This document shows positions 44,355 through 52,736 of a stretch of DNA of 64,000 nucleotides, in pieces (position 1 is the first letter of the stretch; the number at the start of each line of letters is the position of its first letter). The DNA is taken from assembly GCA_963575745.1 (NCBI GenBank), contig CAUYUJ010015715.1, positions 62,001 to 126,000 of the forward strand. Direction: 5' to 3'. The notes beneath the pieces were generated by a model. The model made no database searches. It saw only the letters and a program-made list of their open reading frames with translations, and was not told the DNA's origin. The DNA comes from Prorocentrum cordatum. Taxonomy: Eukaryota; Sar; Dinophyceae; Prorocentrales; Prorocentraceae. Made by a program: the position numbers and the translations under genes.

Positions 44355-45629
44355 ATGGCACCGAAGAAGAAGATCGAGGGCCAGGGCGCGCCAGCGGCGA
44401 AGAAGTCGAAGGCGGCCCCGAAGGGGCACGGGCTCGACAAGCAGGAGGCCGACAAGATGAGGGCGTGGCTCAAGTACCAGTCGGAGAAGAAGGACGGCAG
44501 CGGGAAACTTACGAGCACAGCAGAATCCGCCAGAGCAGCCCAGGCGCTTTGGAACGGGATGAAGGACCCAGCCGACCGGAAGCGTTTCTTGCAGACCTTC
44601 GCGAGTGACAAGGACAAGACACTTGACTGGTTGGCCACCTTCGAAGAGAGATGCACGAATGAAGAGGTGCACACGCGCTCTGCCAAGAGAGGGTACCGGA
44701 ATGCATCGCAGGCACTGGCCCTCAAGAACCTCACCATCAAAGACTTTGCGGACATCCAGGAAGCCACTGCCTTCGCGCAGGAATGGTGGGAGGAGAACAG
44801 CGAAGAGCATGGCACCAAAGAAGAATTCCCCATCAAGGAAGATGCCAAGGACAGGCCTCTGTGGAAGGAGTGGTACTTCGTCGAGCGCAACATGGGCGAT
44901 GACCAGCTGGTGACGAAGGACTCGCGCACCTTCAAGGGGGCGTCCAACCTGAAGAACCTGAAGCAACTCGAAGCTGCAGGCATCAGGATGGCCGAGCTCC
45001 CGTCGTCCAGCGCTTCGGGGTCGGGCGGGGGCGGCGAGGTGAAGATCGAGAATCCGCACTGGCCAGAGATCGTGAGTAAGAAGGACGAGATCGCGCGCCG
45101 TCCTCGGCAGCCGCCCCCTGCCCTTCCATCTCTGGTGCTCTGCCAGACCCCTCCCAGAGGGGGGCCCTCTCCCCCGCCACGCCCCCGCCGCCCCTCCTGG
45201 AGGGGATGGCGATAGAAACTGGTTCGTATCCGTTCTGTCGTGCGTTGTTTGCGTTGAAAAGCATGTCGGCGCATTGCTTGTTTATGATCCCTACCAAGGC
45301 AAATGCTGGTCAAGTATCAGAAGGAGCTGAAGGTCCTAAAGCACACGAAGAATCAGTTGCTCGCGAAGGCTGGGGATCAGGATCAGAAGGACCGTCAGAG
45401 CTTCCAGAACTGGGCCGATGAGTGCAAGAAGTGCGTGGACAATGCGGACCAGCACGAGACGGAGATGGAGGTTCTGATTGCGAAAATTGAGGGCGCTGAT
45501 TCTGTCGGCAAGGACACGGACATGTACGATAAGCTGAAGAATGAGGCCCAGGCCGCCTACAGCACACACGAGCACATGTTCGAGGGCATTCAGCTCTCGG
45601 TCAAGCGCTTCAAGAAGTTCCTCAATTGA
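44355..45629 (+). CDS. Transposon gene C: charged protein with VKIENP motif
   Basis: Exons about 44355-45067 and 45299-45629 join in frame to 347 residues. Start MAPKKKIEGQGAPAAKKSK gives a basic, probably nuclear N-terminus. Then AWLKYQSEKKDGSGKLTSTA, QALWNGMKDPADRKRFLQTF, SAKRGYRNASQALALKNLTI, KDFADIQEATAFAQEWWEEN, RPLWKEWYFVERNMGDDQLV, a Ser/Gly linker, and VKIENPHWPE leading into exon 2, a helical end (YQKELKVLKHTKNQLLAK, MFEGIQLSVKRFKKFLN). I recall the KGYLTRAQ/LNGL...VKIENP layout from unannotated dinoflagellate proteins. No catalytic motif is visible. The intron boundary could move by a few bases; a GT at 45072 is an alternative donor but breaks the frame. Confidence 0.65.
45068..45298 (+). 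other. Intron of gene C with hairpins
   Basis: Frame-preserving choice is donor GATCGTGAG at 45068 and acceptor ACCAAG at 45298. It contains CCCCTCCCAGAGGGG and CCCCTCCTGGAGGGG hairpins like the other introns in this transposon. Confidence 0.45.
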
Positions 45630-46005
45630 GCTGCGGCCCTACATCTACATGTCAGTATTTACATGCATATATGCAGTAGGGTTTGAGATGATCTGCCTCG
45701 CCCGACGACACGCATGCAGCGCTGCCTTTCCGACGCCCATGGGAAAACGAGAACTTGCCGCTTCCTCTGCCAGGGGTGCCCCTTCGTGAGGGGCCGCATG
45801 TTTCTGGGTTTGCCAGTAAAGAAGCTCCCCTCATCGCAGGGGTGAATGGGGGGAGGGGGGCGGGGGGGAGGGGGGCTTGGTATCATCGGCAGTAACTGCA
45901 TTGACGGAGGGACTAGCAGGAGGGGAGGGGCATGAAAGGGATTGAAGGAGGGCGCGGAGGAGGGGCGCGGGAAAGGGCAAGGGCTCCTTGCCTCAGCCGC
46001 GCATG

Positions 46006-46030
46006 TCCGTAGCCACTGCAGTGGCTCAAG
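46006..46030 (+). promoter_or_regulatory. Spliced-leader-like sequence upstream of gene D
   Basis: TCCGTAGCCA (46006-46015) and TGGCTCAAG (46022-46030) are the two halves of the dinoflagellate 22-nt spliced leader. The TTT between them is replaced by CTGCAG. It lies 40 bases before the gene D start. Such relics arise when a trans-spliced mRNA is reverse-transcribed back into the genome. Against this, AGCCACTGCAGTGGCT is a perfect palindrome, so part of the match could be coincidence. Confidence 0.5.
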
Positions 46031-46069
46031 GCCGCCGCGCTCGCGCCTGTCTCCCGCGGGCCCCGCGGG

Positions 46070-47943
46070 ATGCTTTCCAGGCGGCGGTTGCCTTATGACA
46101 GGTTGGGCTTGCCGCCGGAGAGGCGGCTGAGAGCGAACGTGCAGGACCTGATGAGCAGCAACGTGGTCAGCGGGCAGCGCGGCGCTCAGCTGATCAATGA
46201 CTGCGTCTCTGCATCTGCGACAGGTCTCTCCGACCTGCAGACTGCGGAGTCAACGTCGGGCATGAAAAACGCTGCCAGGAAGTTCAGGCGGGATTTCTTC
46301 AGGAAAGGGTGGCCTCCGCTCTATCACTGCCAGGTGAGGGGCTGGAACCCCAAGTCTGAAACAGAACAACTGATGGACTTAGCGATGATGCTTCCTCACG
46401 AAATACTTCATCAACTTCATCATTTTGGCGAGCGGGGCGTGCTACTGGAGACGTCGAGTCTCGACGGCGTGTCTCTGCGCCACGTGCAAAGAGCAAGGGC
46501 GGAGAGTGGTCGCAACGACCTGGTGGCCCTGGGCGTGTGGCAGGACGGGGCCCCTTGCTTCTGGGACCGATCGATGAGCGCAGAGATCATCAGCCTCATG
46601 TTGCCAGGGGCTGCGGGGCGCTGGGAAAACCTGCGGGTCCCAATCGCAGCGTTCCTCAAATAGCACGTGGGCCCCAACACATTTGATGATGTTTTTGCAG
46701 TGGTGCAGTGGAGCTTTGTTCACTTGGCTGCGAAGCGCTGGCCGACGGCACGGCACGACGGCTCTCCCTTCGGCGCGCAGGACGCATGGAGGAAGCGCCG
46801 ACAAGTGGCCGATGCAACCCTACCAATTGGCGGAGTGCTTTGCCATATCAAAGGGGACTGGAAGATGATGAAGGAGGTGCTCAAGCTACCTGGCTGGCAA
46901 GATGACGAAGTATGCTTCCTGTGCAACATCAAGAAGGACGAGGCCCTGGGAGCGCAACACATCAGGGGAGGATGGAAATCCCCTCTGGGAGGGGGTGCGT
47001 CGTCGTCGTTTTGCGGCCCCTTCCAGGGGGGGTGGAGGAGGAGGAGGAGGAGGGGTGGAGGAGGAGGAGGAGGAGGAGGAGGAGTGTTTTTGGCTACTCC
47101 CCGCAGGTGAAATCGCAGACTGGGAGAGACGCGCCGTGGAGAACGCACCGACGCACATGGCCAGAAGTCCTTGCGAAGATTATCGCTTCAGGCGAGCAGG
47201 TGCGCCCTCTCTTCCAAGTGCCGTATGCGAACGAACAGTTGCTGAAGCTAGATTGGTTACACGTTGTTGATCTTGGAGTAGCGGCTGACTTCATAGGGGG
47301 CTTGATATGGCATCTTGTAACGCACAAAAAGGTGGCTGGAACTACCCAGAAAGGCCGCGTCTCCACACTGCATGGTCATTTGATGGCGTTCTACGACAGG
47401 CAGCCGCCAGGTGAGAAGACCAGCCGCCTATCGAAACTGACGCGGGGCGTTGTGAAAGGAAAAAAAGCAAAGACGGCTAAGATGAGGTGCGGCGCGGGGA
47501 TGCTCAGGCACATGGTTCCATGGGCATTGGAGATGGCGGAGGCTTTCCTTGATAGGAGGAATGGCGTCGACGAGCGGGCAGCTGTAGAATCGTCCATTCA
47601 CGCAGGGATGAAAAGCTTATCTCGGTGTTACGAGGCACTCTCTGACAATCGCCCATTTGCTGTGGACATTCTTAGAGAGCATTCAAGTAAGTTTGCCACG
47701 CAGACGGCCGCTTTGCAAGACGCGCTTCTTGCCCATTTTAAAGTGAAGCCTAAAATGCACATGTTTTTGGAGCTGTGCATGGGCGGCGGTGAACCAGCGA
47801 AGCACTGGAACTATAGGGATGAGGATTTCGGTGGATCTGCAGCTGCATTTGGCCGAAGGAGGGGCCAAAGGAGGTCCATGAGAGCGTTTTCAGTGGCATG
47901 CATCTCTAAGTTCTGCGGCCAGCCGATTGTGCGCATGCTTTGA
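46070..47943 (+). CDS. Transposon gene D: transposase-like protein, one in-frame TAG
   Basis: ATG at 46070 opens a frame (RRRLPYDRLGLPPERRLRAN, LLPHEILHQLHHFGERGV-type, VALGVWQDGAPCFWDRSMSA). It continues past a TAG at 46661-46663 without frame change: NTFDDVFAVVQWSFVHLA, RHDGSPFGAQDAWRKRRQ, GDWKMMKEVLKLPGWQDDEV, CFLC. After an intron (about 46975-47108) it reads APWRTHRRTWPEVLAKI, LKLDWLHVVDLGVAADFIGG, KPKMHMFLELCMGGGEPAKH, WNYRDEDFGGSAAAFGRRRG and ends at 47943, about 579 codons. The spacing of D (LDWLHVVDLG), a CxxC and an acidic W-Y-RDEDFGG end is what tnp2/KDZ-type DDE transposases show, so I infer the element's transposase; no search confirms it. I recall this family as recurrent in dinoflagellates. 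The TAG makes this copy probably inactive unless read through. Confidence 0.7.
46975..47108 (+). other. Probable intron of gene D bracketed by GAAATC
   Basis: GAAATC occurs at 46975-46980 and 47109-47114. Removing the 134 bp between restores one frame through GGWKSQTGRDAPW. Hairpins CCCCTCTGGGAGGGGG and CCCCTTCCAGGGGGGG lie inside, followed by a GGA tract and CCCCGCAG. Exact splice bases are ambiguous, since the direct repeat lets the cut slide and no GT/GA donor fits perfectly. Confidence 0.5.
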
Positions 47944-48061
47944 AAGAACGCTTCTGTGTGTATCGTTGTCATTTATTGCTGTCGGCTCAAATATATGTTG
48001 GACCCCTCCCAGTGGGGTGAGCGCGAGCATGGGTGCTGAAGCCCCGTTTGCCCCAAAACGG

Positions 48062-48170
48062 CGGGTCGAACTATTTTCGGCGCGCCCGAACTATAGATCG
48101 ACCCGCAGAAAGTATGACCCCCGCATTATAGTTCGACCCCGCACTATAGATCGACCTTGGAGTTTCAAGG
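48062..48170 (-). repeat. Right terminal inverted repeat and subterminal motifs
   Basis: TIR core 48127-48163, the exact reverse complement of 38828-38864. Inside it are GGGTCGAACTATTTT (48063), AACTATAGATCGACCC (48091) and AGTATGACCC (48107), spaced much as in the left end. Confidence 0.85.
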
Positions 48171-48312
48171 GATCCACCGGATCTGTCCGGAAACGGTGCC
48201 GGAGGCCGCTCTGGGCTCGTGCTCTTCGCGCCGGGGGTGAGGATGACGTGAGTTCCACAGAAACTCCCTCAAATCATATGTTGCAGGAGCGTTCTTCCGC
48301 AAGCACCCCTCT

Positions 48313-49299
48313 TTATTTCTGCGCCCAGACCTTGAAGATCCCCCCGCATGAAATATTAAGGCTTGCAGAACCACCAAGCTTCTTATCGCGCACATTGCGA
48401 ATGCGAATTTGACGTGTCGAATCAGAGACGACGTGGATGGCAGTGGTCCAAAATTTGCGTCCTTGGCGAAGCGCTTGGGTCAAAGGCCAGAAGAATCCCC
48501 GTGGATGTCTGCCAGTCCGCATCATGGCGACCAGATCCTCACCACTAAAAGGAATCCATCCGTGACCATGCACCTCCGCCAATTTCGCAATGGCCTGACA
48601 CATCTTCTGTTCACTAAGCCATCCCAACGCGATGTGAAGGGCAGGATCCACCACGCCAGCACGCAGCGCGGCTATCTCCTTGATGCAACGAGCCCATTCT
48701 TCTGAAACTTCGGCGTCATTCAGGAACGCGGCTGTGCCGGCCCCTGTCTGCTCCCTGTGTCGTAACACATTCCATATGCCAGGCGCCAAGTAGGGTGGGT
48801 CAGCCTCGCCGCCCGCTCCTCCCGAAATAGGATGTGAAGGTGGGCCCCGACCCGGAGGTGGGCCACCACCTCCACCCCCATTCGGCGCGCCAGGATCCCG
48901 CCCGGTGTTTGCACCGCCGGATCCCGATCCAGACGATGTTCCCCAAGCCCCGGCTGCGCCGGCGGAAGGAAAATTGGAAGCAGCATTTCCGCTCGGAGCG
49001 CCATTCGCGGCACCAGAGCCCGAGGAACCGCACCCCAACGGGGCATTCACGGGCGCATCGGAAGTTGAGGTTTCAGAAGAGATCGTTTTCTCCTCAGCGT
49101 GGGTGGTCTTCCCGATCTTGGCAGCCTTGGCTGGCCTCAATCCTTCGACATCACACAGCATCTTCTGCGGAGGGTTCGTCTCTTGAGTCAGACCGCTGCT
49201 CTCTTTGGGGGGCGGTCCTCCTCGCTCGGACGGCTGCGCCGCCGAGTGAAGTGCGGTCCTTTTTGGTTTGGGGCTCTTCCCGCAACTCCTTCCATGCAC
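48313..49299 (-). CDS. Unassigned minus-strand ORF beside composite C5
   Basis: The first half is low-complexity Gly/Ser/Pro (SSGSGSGGANTGRDPGAPNG). The second half is protein-like: PPYLAPGIWNVLRHREQTGA, AAFLNDAEVSEEWARCIKEI, AALRAGVVDPALHIALGWLS, KMCQAIAKLAEVHGHGWIPF, SGEDLVAMMRTGRHPRGFFW, LTQALRQGRKFWTTAIHVVS. It ends 40 bp before the right end of C5. Strand, linker style and context match the coding block at 25-31.7 kb. Family unknown. Confidence 0.5.
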   Translation of the reverse strand: MHGRSCGKSPKPKRTALHSAAQPSERGGPPPKESSGLTQETNPPQKMLCDVEGLRPAKAAKIGKTTHAEEKTISSETSTSDAPVNAPLGCGSSGSGAANGAPSGNAASNFPSAGAAGAWGTSSGSGSGGANTGRDPGAPNGGGGGGPPPGRGPPSHPISGGAGGEADPPYLAPGIWNVLRHREQTGAGTAAFLNDAEVSEEWARCIKEIAALRAGVVDPALHIALGWLSEQKMCQAIAKLAEVHGHGWIPFSGEDLVAMMRTGRHPRGFFWPLTQALRQGRKFWTTAIHVVSDSTRQIRIRNVRDKKLGGSASLNISCGGIFKVWAQK

Positions 49300-49800
49300 G
49301 GTGCCTGCCCAGGGCCTCCTCAGTCAGCGCTTGCGCAACTACATTTATCTTTGCGCTGGGATCTCCCCAAACAACTGGAAGTGCAAAATGAATGCCCCAT
49401 CCATCAACGGCTGTGCCGCGTGGAGGCTTGTTCCTGGATGGTCCCCAAACGTTCACGAAGACAACTTGATCCGTGCGTCGATCAATGGTTTCTAACGTGA
49501 CGAAATCATATCCTGCACCCCTCATGTAGGTGCGTCTAGCGGCCCCCAGAACTGGTCCAAATATTTCCCCATGATCACAGAATCGGACAGACCTGATCTT
49601 TGGGTCCCCTGGAGGCCCAATGTAGAATCTACATTTCAGTGTCGTGCTCAGGTCAACATGGGACTGGAAATATTATCATTTCTTGGTTTGCGAGAGACCC
49701 GGGGGATAACCATCAAAGTTGCCCCTGAAATTGCCTGGTGGGTCCTGTTTACAGGCTACCCAGAAGACGTCCATGGGCCCACATGCATTTTATTGTACAA
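49151..49800 (-). CDS. Unassigned minus-strand coding exon(s)
   Basis: From about 49780 the minus strand reads GPMDVFWVACKQDPPGNFRG, NFDGYPPGLSQTKK and a stop. After about 35 bp another frame continues CRFYIGPPGDPKIRSVRFCD, HGEIFGPVLGAARRTYMRGA, YDFVTLETIDRRTDQVVFVN, VWGPSRNKPPRGTAVDGWGI, HFALPVVWGDPSAKINVVAQ. This strand-rich stretch is clearly protein-like. The gap is either a very short intron or decay. Family unknown. Confidence 0.45.
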
Positions 49801-50073
49801 TCTCTGAATTACTGACTCGTTGGATGTCCTTAAATCCTCGTTGAGTATACCGACAATGTTGTCATTCCGAGAGTACTGTTTACCATTCCGAGTCATCGCA
49901 ACCTGCTGTATCCATCGTCCACGAGGCATTTACTGCATCTTCTCGCCACAATAAAATGATTGTCCTTCTTCTTCTGGTTCCAACTGGTGCGTGTATTTCA
50001 AGTCAACACCGGTCCACTTTTCAGTGACCACCCTTTGCTCGGAATGACTCGTTTCTTTCACCTCAACATCCTT

Positions 50074-50440
50074 CTACTCCGTAACAACCATCTCGCAATC
50101 GATCATCTTTGGGTACCGTAGCGTTGTGTATGTAACCAGGACTTTGAACTTCCCTAGCGGCCCTGCCATTGGGGAGTCAATTATTCCCGGCTGTTCGGCA
50201 ACCCTTTTTGCTATCCTGCTCGGGTTATTAGGGAGGAACTCGAACGTGAGACAGCCCTTCTCATGAGTATAGCTATCGACATCATCGCTTCTCTCGGAAC
50301 TTTCCTGACACGTCCTGCAACAATGGTATGAGCAATCTGCGTTATCGTAGTATTCTCTCGGCTGTGCTGTCATCGATTCCTTCGCGTGCTCACTGGCCGA
50401 GTTATTCTCGCCCGCTGGGGTCGCCATGGACTGTGTCCAG
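50074..50440 (-). CDS. Unassigned Cys-rich minus-strand coding segment
   Basis: Reads MTGEERWFSLCKTIGCRFLA, YYDNADCSYHCCRTCQESSE, KGCLTFEFLPNNPSRIAKRV and GKFKVLVTYTTLRYPKMIDC. The CSYHCCRTC cluster could bind metal. The frame continues upstream through an Arg/Pro-rich stretch into the methyltransferase-like module, and I cannot tell whether the two belong to one protein. Confidence 0.4.
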
Positions 50441-50769
50441 GTGATCCCAGCGAGGAACCTGCACCCTATTGTTTTGCATAGAGAGAACCACCTTTCTTCC
50501 CCGGTCATCTCGGGCGGTTGCACCGCCGAGACGCCCAGAATCTGTCGTCCAGGATCGGTGCGCGACCGAGTGGCGATGGGCTGATGCCCGCTGCCTGCGA
50601 GGGGGAAGCGGCCGCGGCTACGCGACGGCTCCGCCGGTGGGGGGCGCGGCCGGCGGCGGCCCCGCCCGTGCTCGTGAGAGAAAATGGCAGCGGCGCGTGC
50701 ATCATGATGAGGGGGAGAAAGATCGAGGGAGAAATGCGATGCCGCGCGCGCAAGAACAACATGAATCTG

Positions 50770-51602
50770 TTGTGCAAATTCATCTGCGCAATCTGCCGCA
50801 AGTTTGCAATCCTTACCGCGCGCCTCCACGCGCGCATGCGTGCCATCGCACTTCCGCTCCAAAACGCTGGTCACAATGTCAGATGTGGAAACAATGGCCC
50901 ATGGCTTCTTCAAGAAATTCGCATTTCTCTCTTTCAGCCCATGCGCGCATCCATGCAATGCTGTCATGCAAACCTATCTCTCTCACAAATGCTTTCACTC
51001 GAGGGCCCCTTCCAATACTAGCGCCGGCTAGGTCACTCAATGCAAACTATGCCCCCCGCATCGACGACAGCGCGGGTAATCTCTCGAAAGTTCCAAGACA
51101 GATATGGGAAATCCGATCGGATTCCTCGGAGCCCACGGAGGGACCGGTGGGCGCCTTTACGGAAATAGAGGGCTTCATCTGCATATTGCCAGGGAGAACC
51201 TCCAGTGCAAGGGATCGAACCCCAGAGCGAAATATGTTTCCCCATAGACTCTTAAATGTCCGTAAGTGCTTTGCTCTTGCCTTCGTCGGTCCTCATACCC
51301 TCGCATTCGGTGCATCGTATCTCGCAACATGAGTTGTCAACGAAGTTTATTGAGTTACCTATTTTGCTATTTGGTCCACAACAATATTCAAGTATTAATC
51401 TTTCTCCGTTCCAATCGGTTATGCCCATTGTTGGCCCCTTTTCGGCTGATATATCACAAAGGCATCGGCTCGTTGTCGTTCGATTCGGCCGCAGCCGCAT
51501 CAGTAATTTTGCCATGGTACTCTGTTCCTGGATATGAGGAGATTGTGTCTGTGCATCTGAAGCACCTGACTGATTGTCAGTCATGTCGAACATAGCCATC
51601 AT
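50770..51602 (-). pseudogene. Methyltransferase-like module of the copia-type element
   Basis: 51602-51252 contains WNGERLILEYCCGPNSKIG and CCEIRCTECEG. 51245-51033 contains HISLWGSIPCTGGSPWQ and AGGIVCIE. 50967-50780 contains HGCAHGLKERNANFLKKPWA and CDGTHARVEARGKDCK. An acidic-Tyr-Cys-Cys motif I-like strand, an IPCTGGSPW motif IV-like loop and a later IEWP-like position follow the order of a class I (DNA cytosine-5-like) methyltransferase. The stretch is broken by stops (near 51250 and 51033) and a frame change. Retrotransposon-borne cytosine methyltransferases are known from dinoflagellates; whether this is the same module needs a profile search. Confidence 0.5.
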
Positions 51603-52089
51603 CTCTCTGTCTTTTATTATTATTAATATTATTATTATTTTTGTTTTAATTTCTGCTGATGGTAACTTTTCCTGGAGCCATTCTTGTCGCTCTCGGAGGG
51701 ACTCGGGCGATTGGCACTTCCAGCTTTGCCGGGTGCATTGTTGGCTCTTTCTTTGGTGGCTTCTGCTGAGTTTGGTGCCGGCAAAAGATGCGCATGTGCA
51801 TGTGCTTGACCAGGTCCTGCTTTGTCGTCTGATGACGCAATTGCTACTATGGCCGTGTCTTTTACCGGGGCGGCCGTCACTGGCTCACCTTTGGTGACTC
51901 TCTTCTTTTCATGTATCGTTTTGCTCTGCGCCGCCCCGCCTTGACGTGCCACAGCCTTCGGACCTATCAGTGGCTCAAGAACCCCCCCGGTTTCCAAAGG
52001 GCTTCCAATGGGAATCCGTCGGTGAACACCGATGCCAGATAGTCTTGGCATCGATTGACTTTCCAAGTCTTAGGGGTAACGATGTTAAC

Positions 52090-52724
52090 GGGTGCTGCAC
52101 CTTTACCCATGCAAGAAGACCGGTAACACGTTTTGTACCGATATCAGCGGCTTCGCTCTGCGTGCGTTCGTACTGTAAAATAACAACTCCACGGGTAAAC
52201 CGTTAAGGAATGGCAGTAACATCTATTCGGTGGGTTCTCGGAAGGTGCATGAATTTCATCGAGCCCCCCGCTTTCATCACCTTGCAAGCCGCTTGATTAT
52301 CTTCCACGACTGTGCATGCGACCTCTCGTTGCAGCAGAATGTCCCATGGCGGCGGAGCTGGCAGTAAATCAGTCCGTAAAGCCAGATCAGCAGCGACAAT
52401 TTCTGCCTCAAGTGTGCTGTGGGACACGCAAGTCTGTCGACGAGAAACCATGCTCTGATTGGCTCTCGTGCATGGTGCCCAAATTACCTGGTGGCTGGCA
52501 CTCGCACTGCGATGCGTTCGTAATTCGCTGGCAAGGTCTGCATCAGAGCACTTTCGGATGGTGACATCCTCCATTTTGTCGCCTACGCATGACGTCATTT
52601 TGTATGGGTTTGTGGACTTGATGTAGCATACTAATAGAAAAAGATCCATGTCCTGTTGTTCGGTCCACTTCGTTACGCAGCTGGCCGCGTGGCAAACCGC
52701 GCGCAATATATCTAACCGAGCCAC
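52090..52724 (-). pseudogene. RNase H domain of the copia-type element
   Basis: Contains KWTEQQDMDLFLLVCYIKST, IRKCSDADLASELRTHRSAS, MVSRRQTCVSHSTLEAEIVA, VVEDNQAACKVMKAGGSMKF and HLPRTHRIDV. These are the SDAD, S-T-x-E-A-E and EDN-Q acidic positions of the copia RNase H. After a TAA the next frame gives LQYERTQSEAADIGTK, the usual end of the domain (ADIFTK). Confidence 0.85.
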
Positions 52725-52736
52725 TCGAGCATCATA

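Larger units (their letters stand above)
38814..48170 (+). mobile_element. 9.36-kb TIR DNA transposon with four genes, nested in satellite C5
   Basis: A perfect 37-bp inverted repeat (38828-38864 and 48127-48163) starts ACTCCAAGGTCGATCTATAG. Outside it the ends are CCTTGAG (left) and TTCAAGG (right), with 7 extra bases on the left. Flanking array sequence is ...TCACCGGA on the left and GATCCACCGG on the right, so the insertion point duplicated GA, or GGA if the end is set one base inward. Several GGTCGAACTATAG-type motifs lie just inside both ends, as transposase-binding subterminal repeats do. All four internal genes (39102-40507, 41262-43086, 44355-45629, 46070-47943) read the same way. The 2-3 bp duplication and subterminal repeats resemble CACTA-type elements, but the terminal bases are not CACTA. 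Confidence 0.85.
36384..48273 (+). mobile_element. Composite satellite element C5, split by a nested transposon
   Basis: Left end GCCGCTCTGCGGTTGATCGG with a variant GGGGGTTTCTGT (36403-36414). Two (TCC)n tracts (36460-36500, 36555-36605). Array of the TCTCAAGCGAGGGCG / GGATCCACC subfamily from about 36640 to 38813. After a 9.36-kb insertion the array resumes at 48171 for part of one unit and closes with the family right end and ACAGAAACTCCC at 48257-48268. Removing 38814-48170 restores an ordinary unit. Confidence 0.7.

Noticed and set aside
38814-48170. Calling the transposon a standard CACTA element
   Set aside because: The ends read CCTTGA and not CACTA, and the target duplication could be 2 or 3 bp. 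Only the general resemblance can be supported.
51195-51235. tRNA-like GGTTCGATCCC on the minus strand
   Set aside because: It lies within the conserved IPCTGG coding motif of the methyltransferase-like module, and no acceptor or anticodon arm surrounds it.
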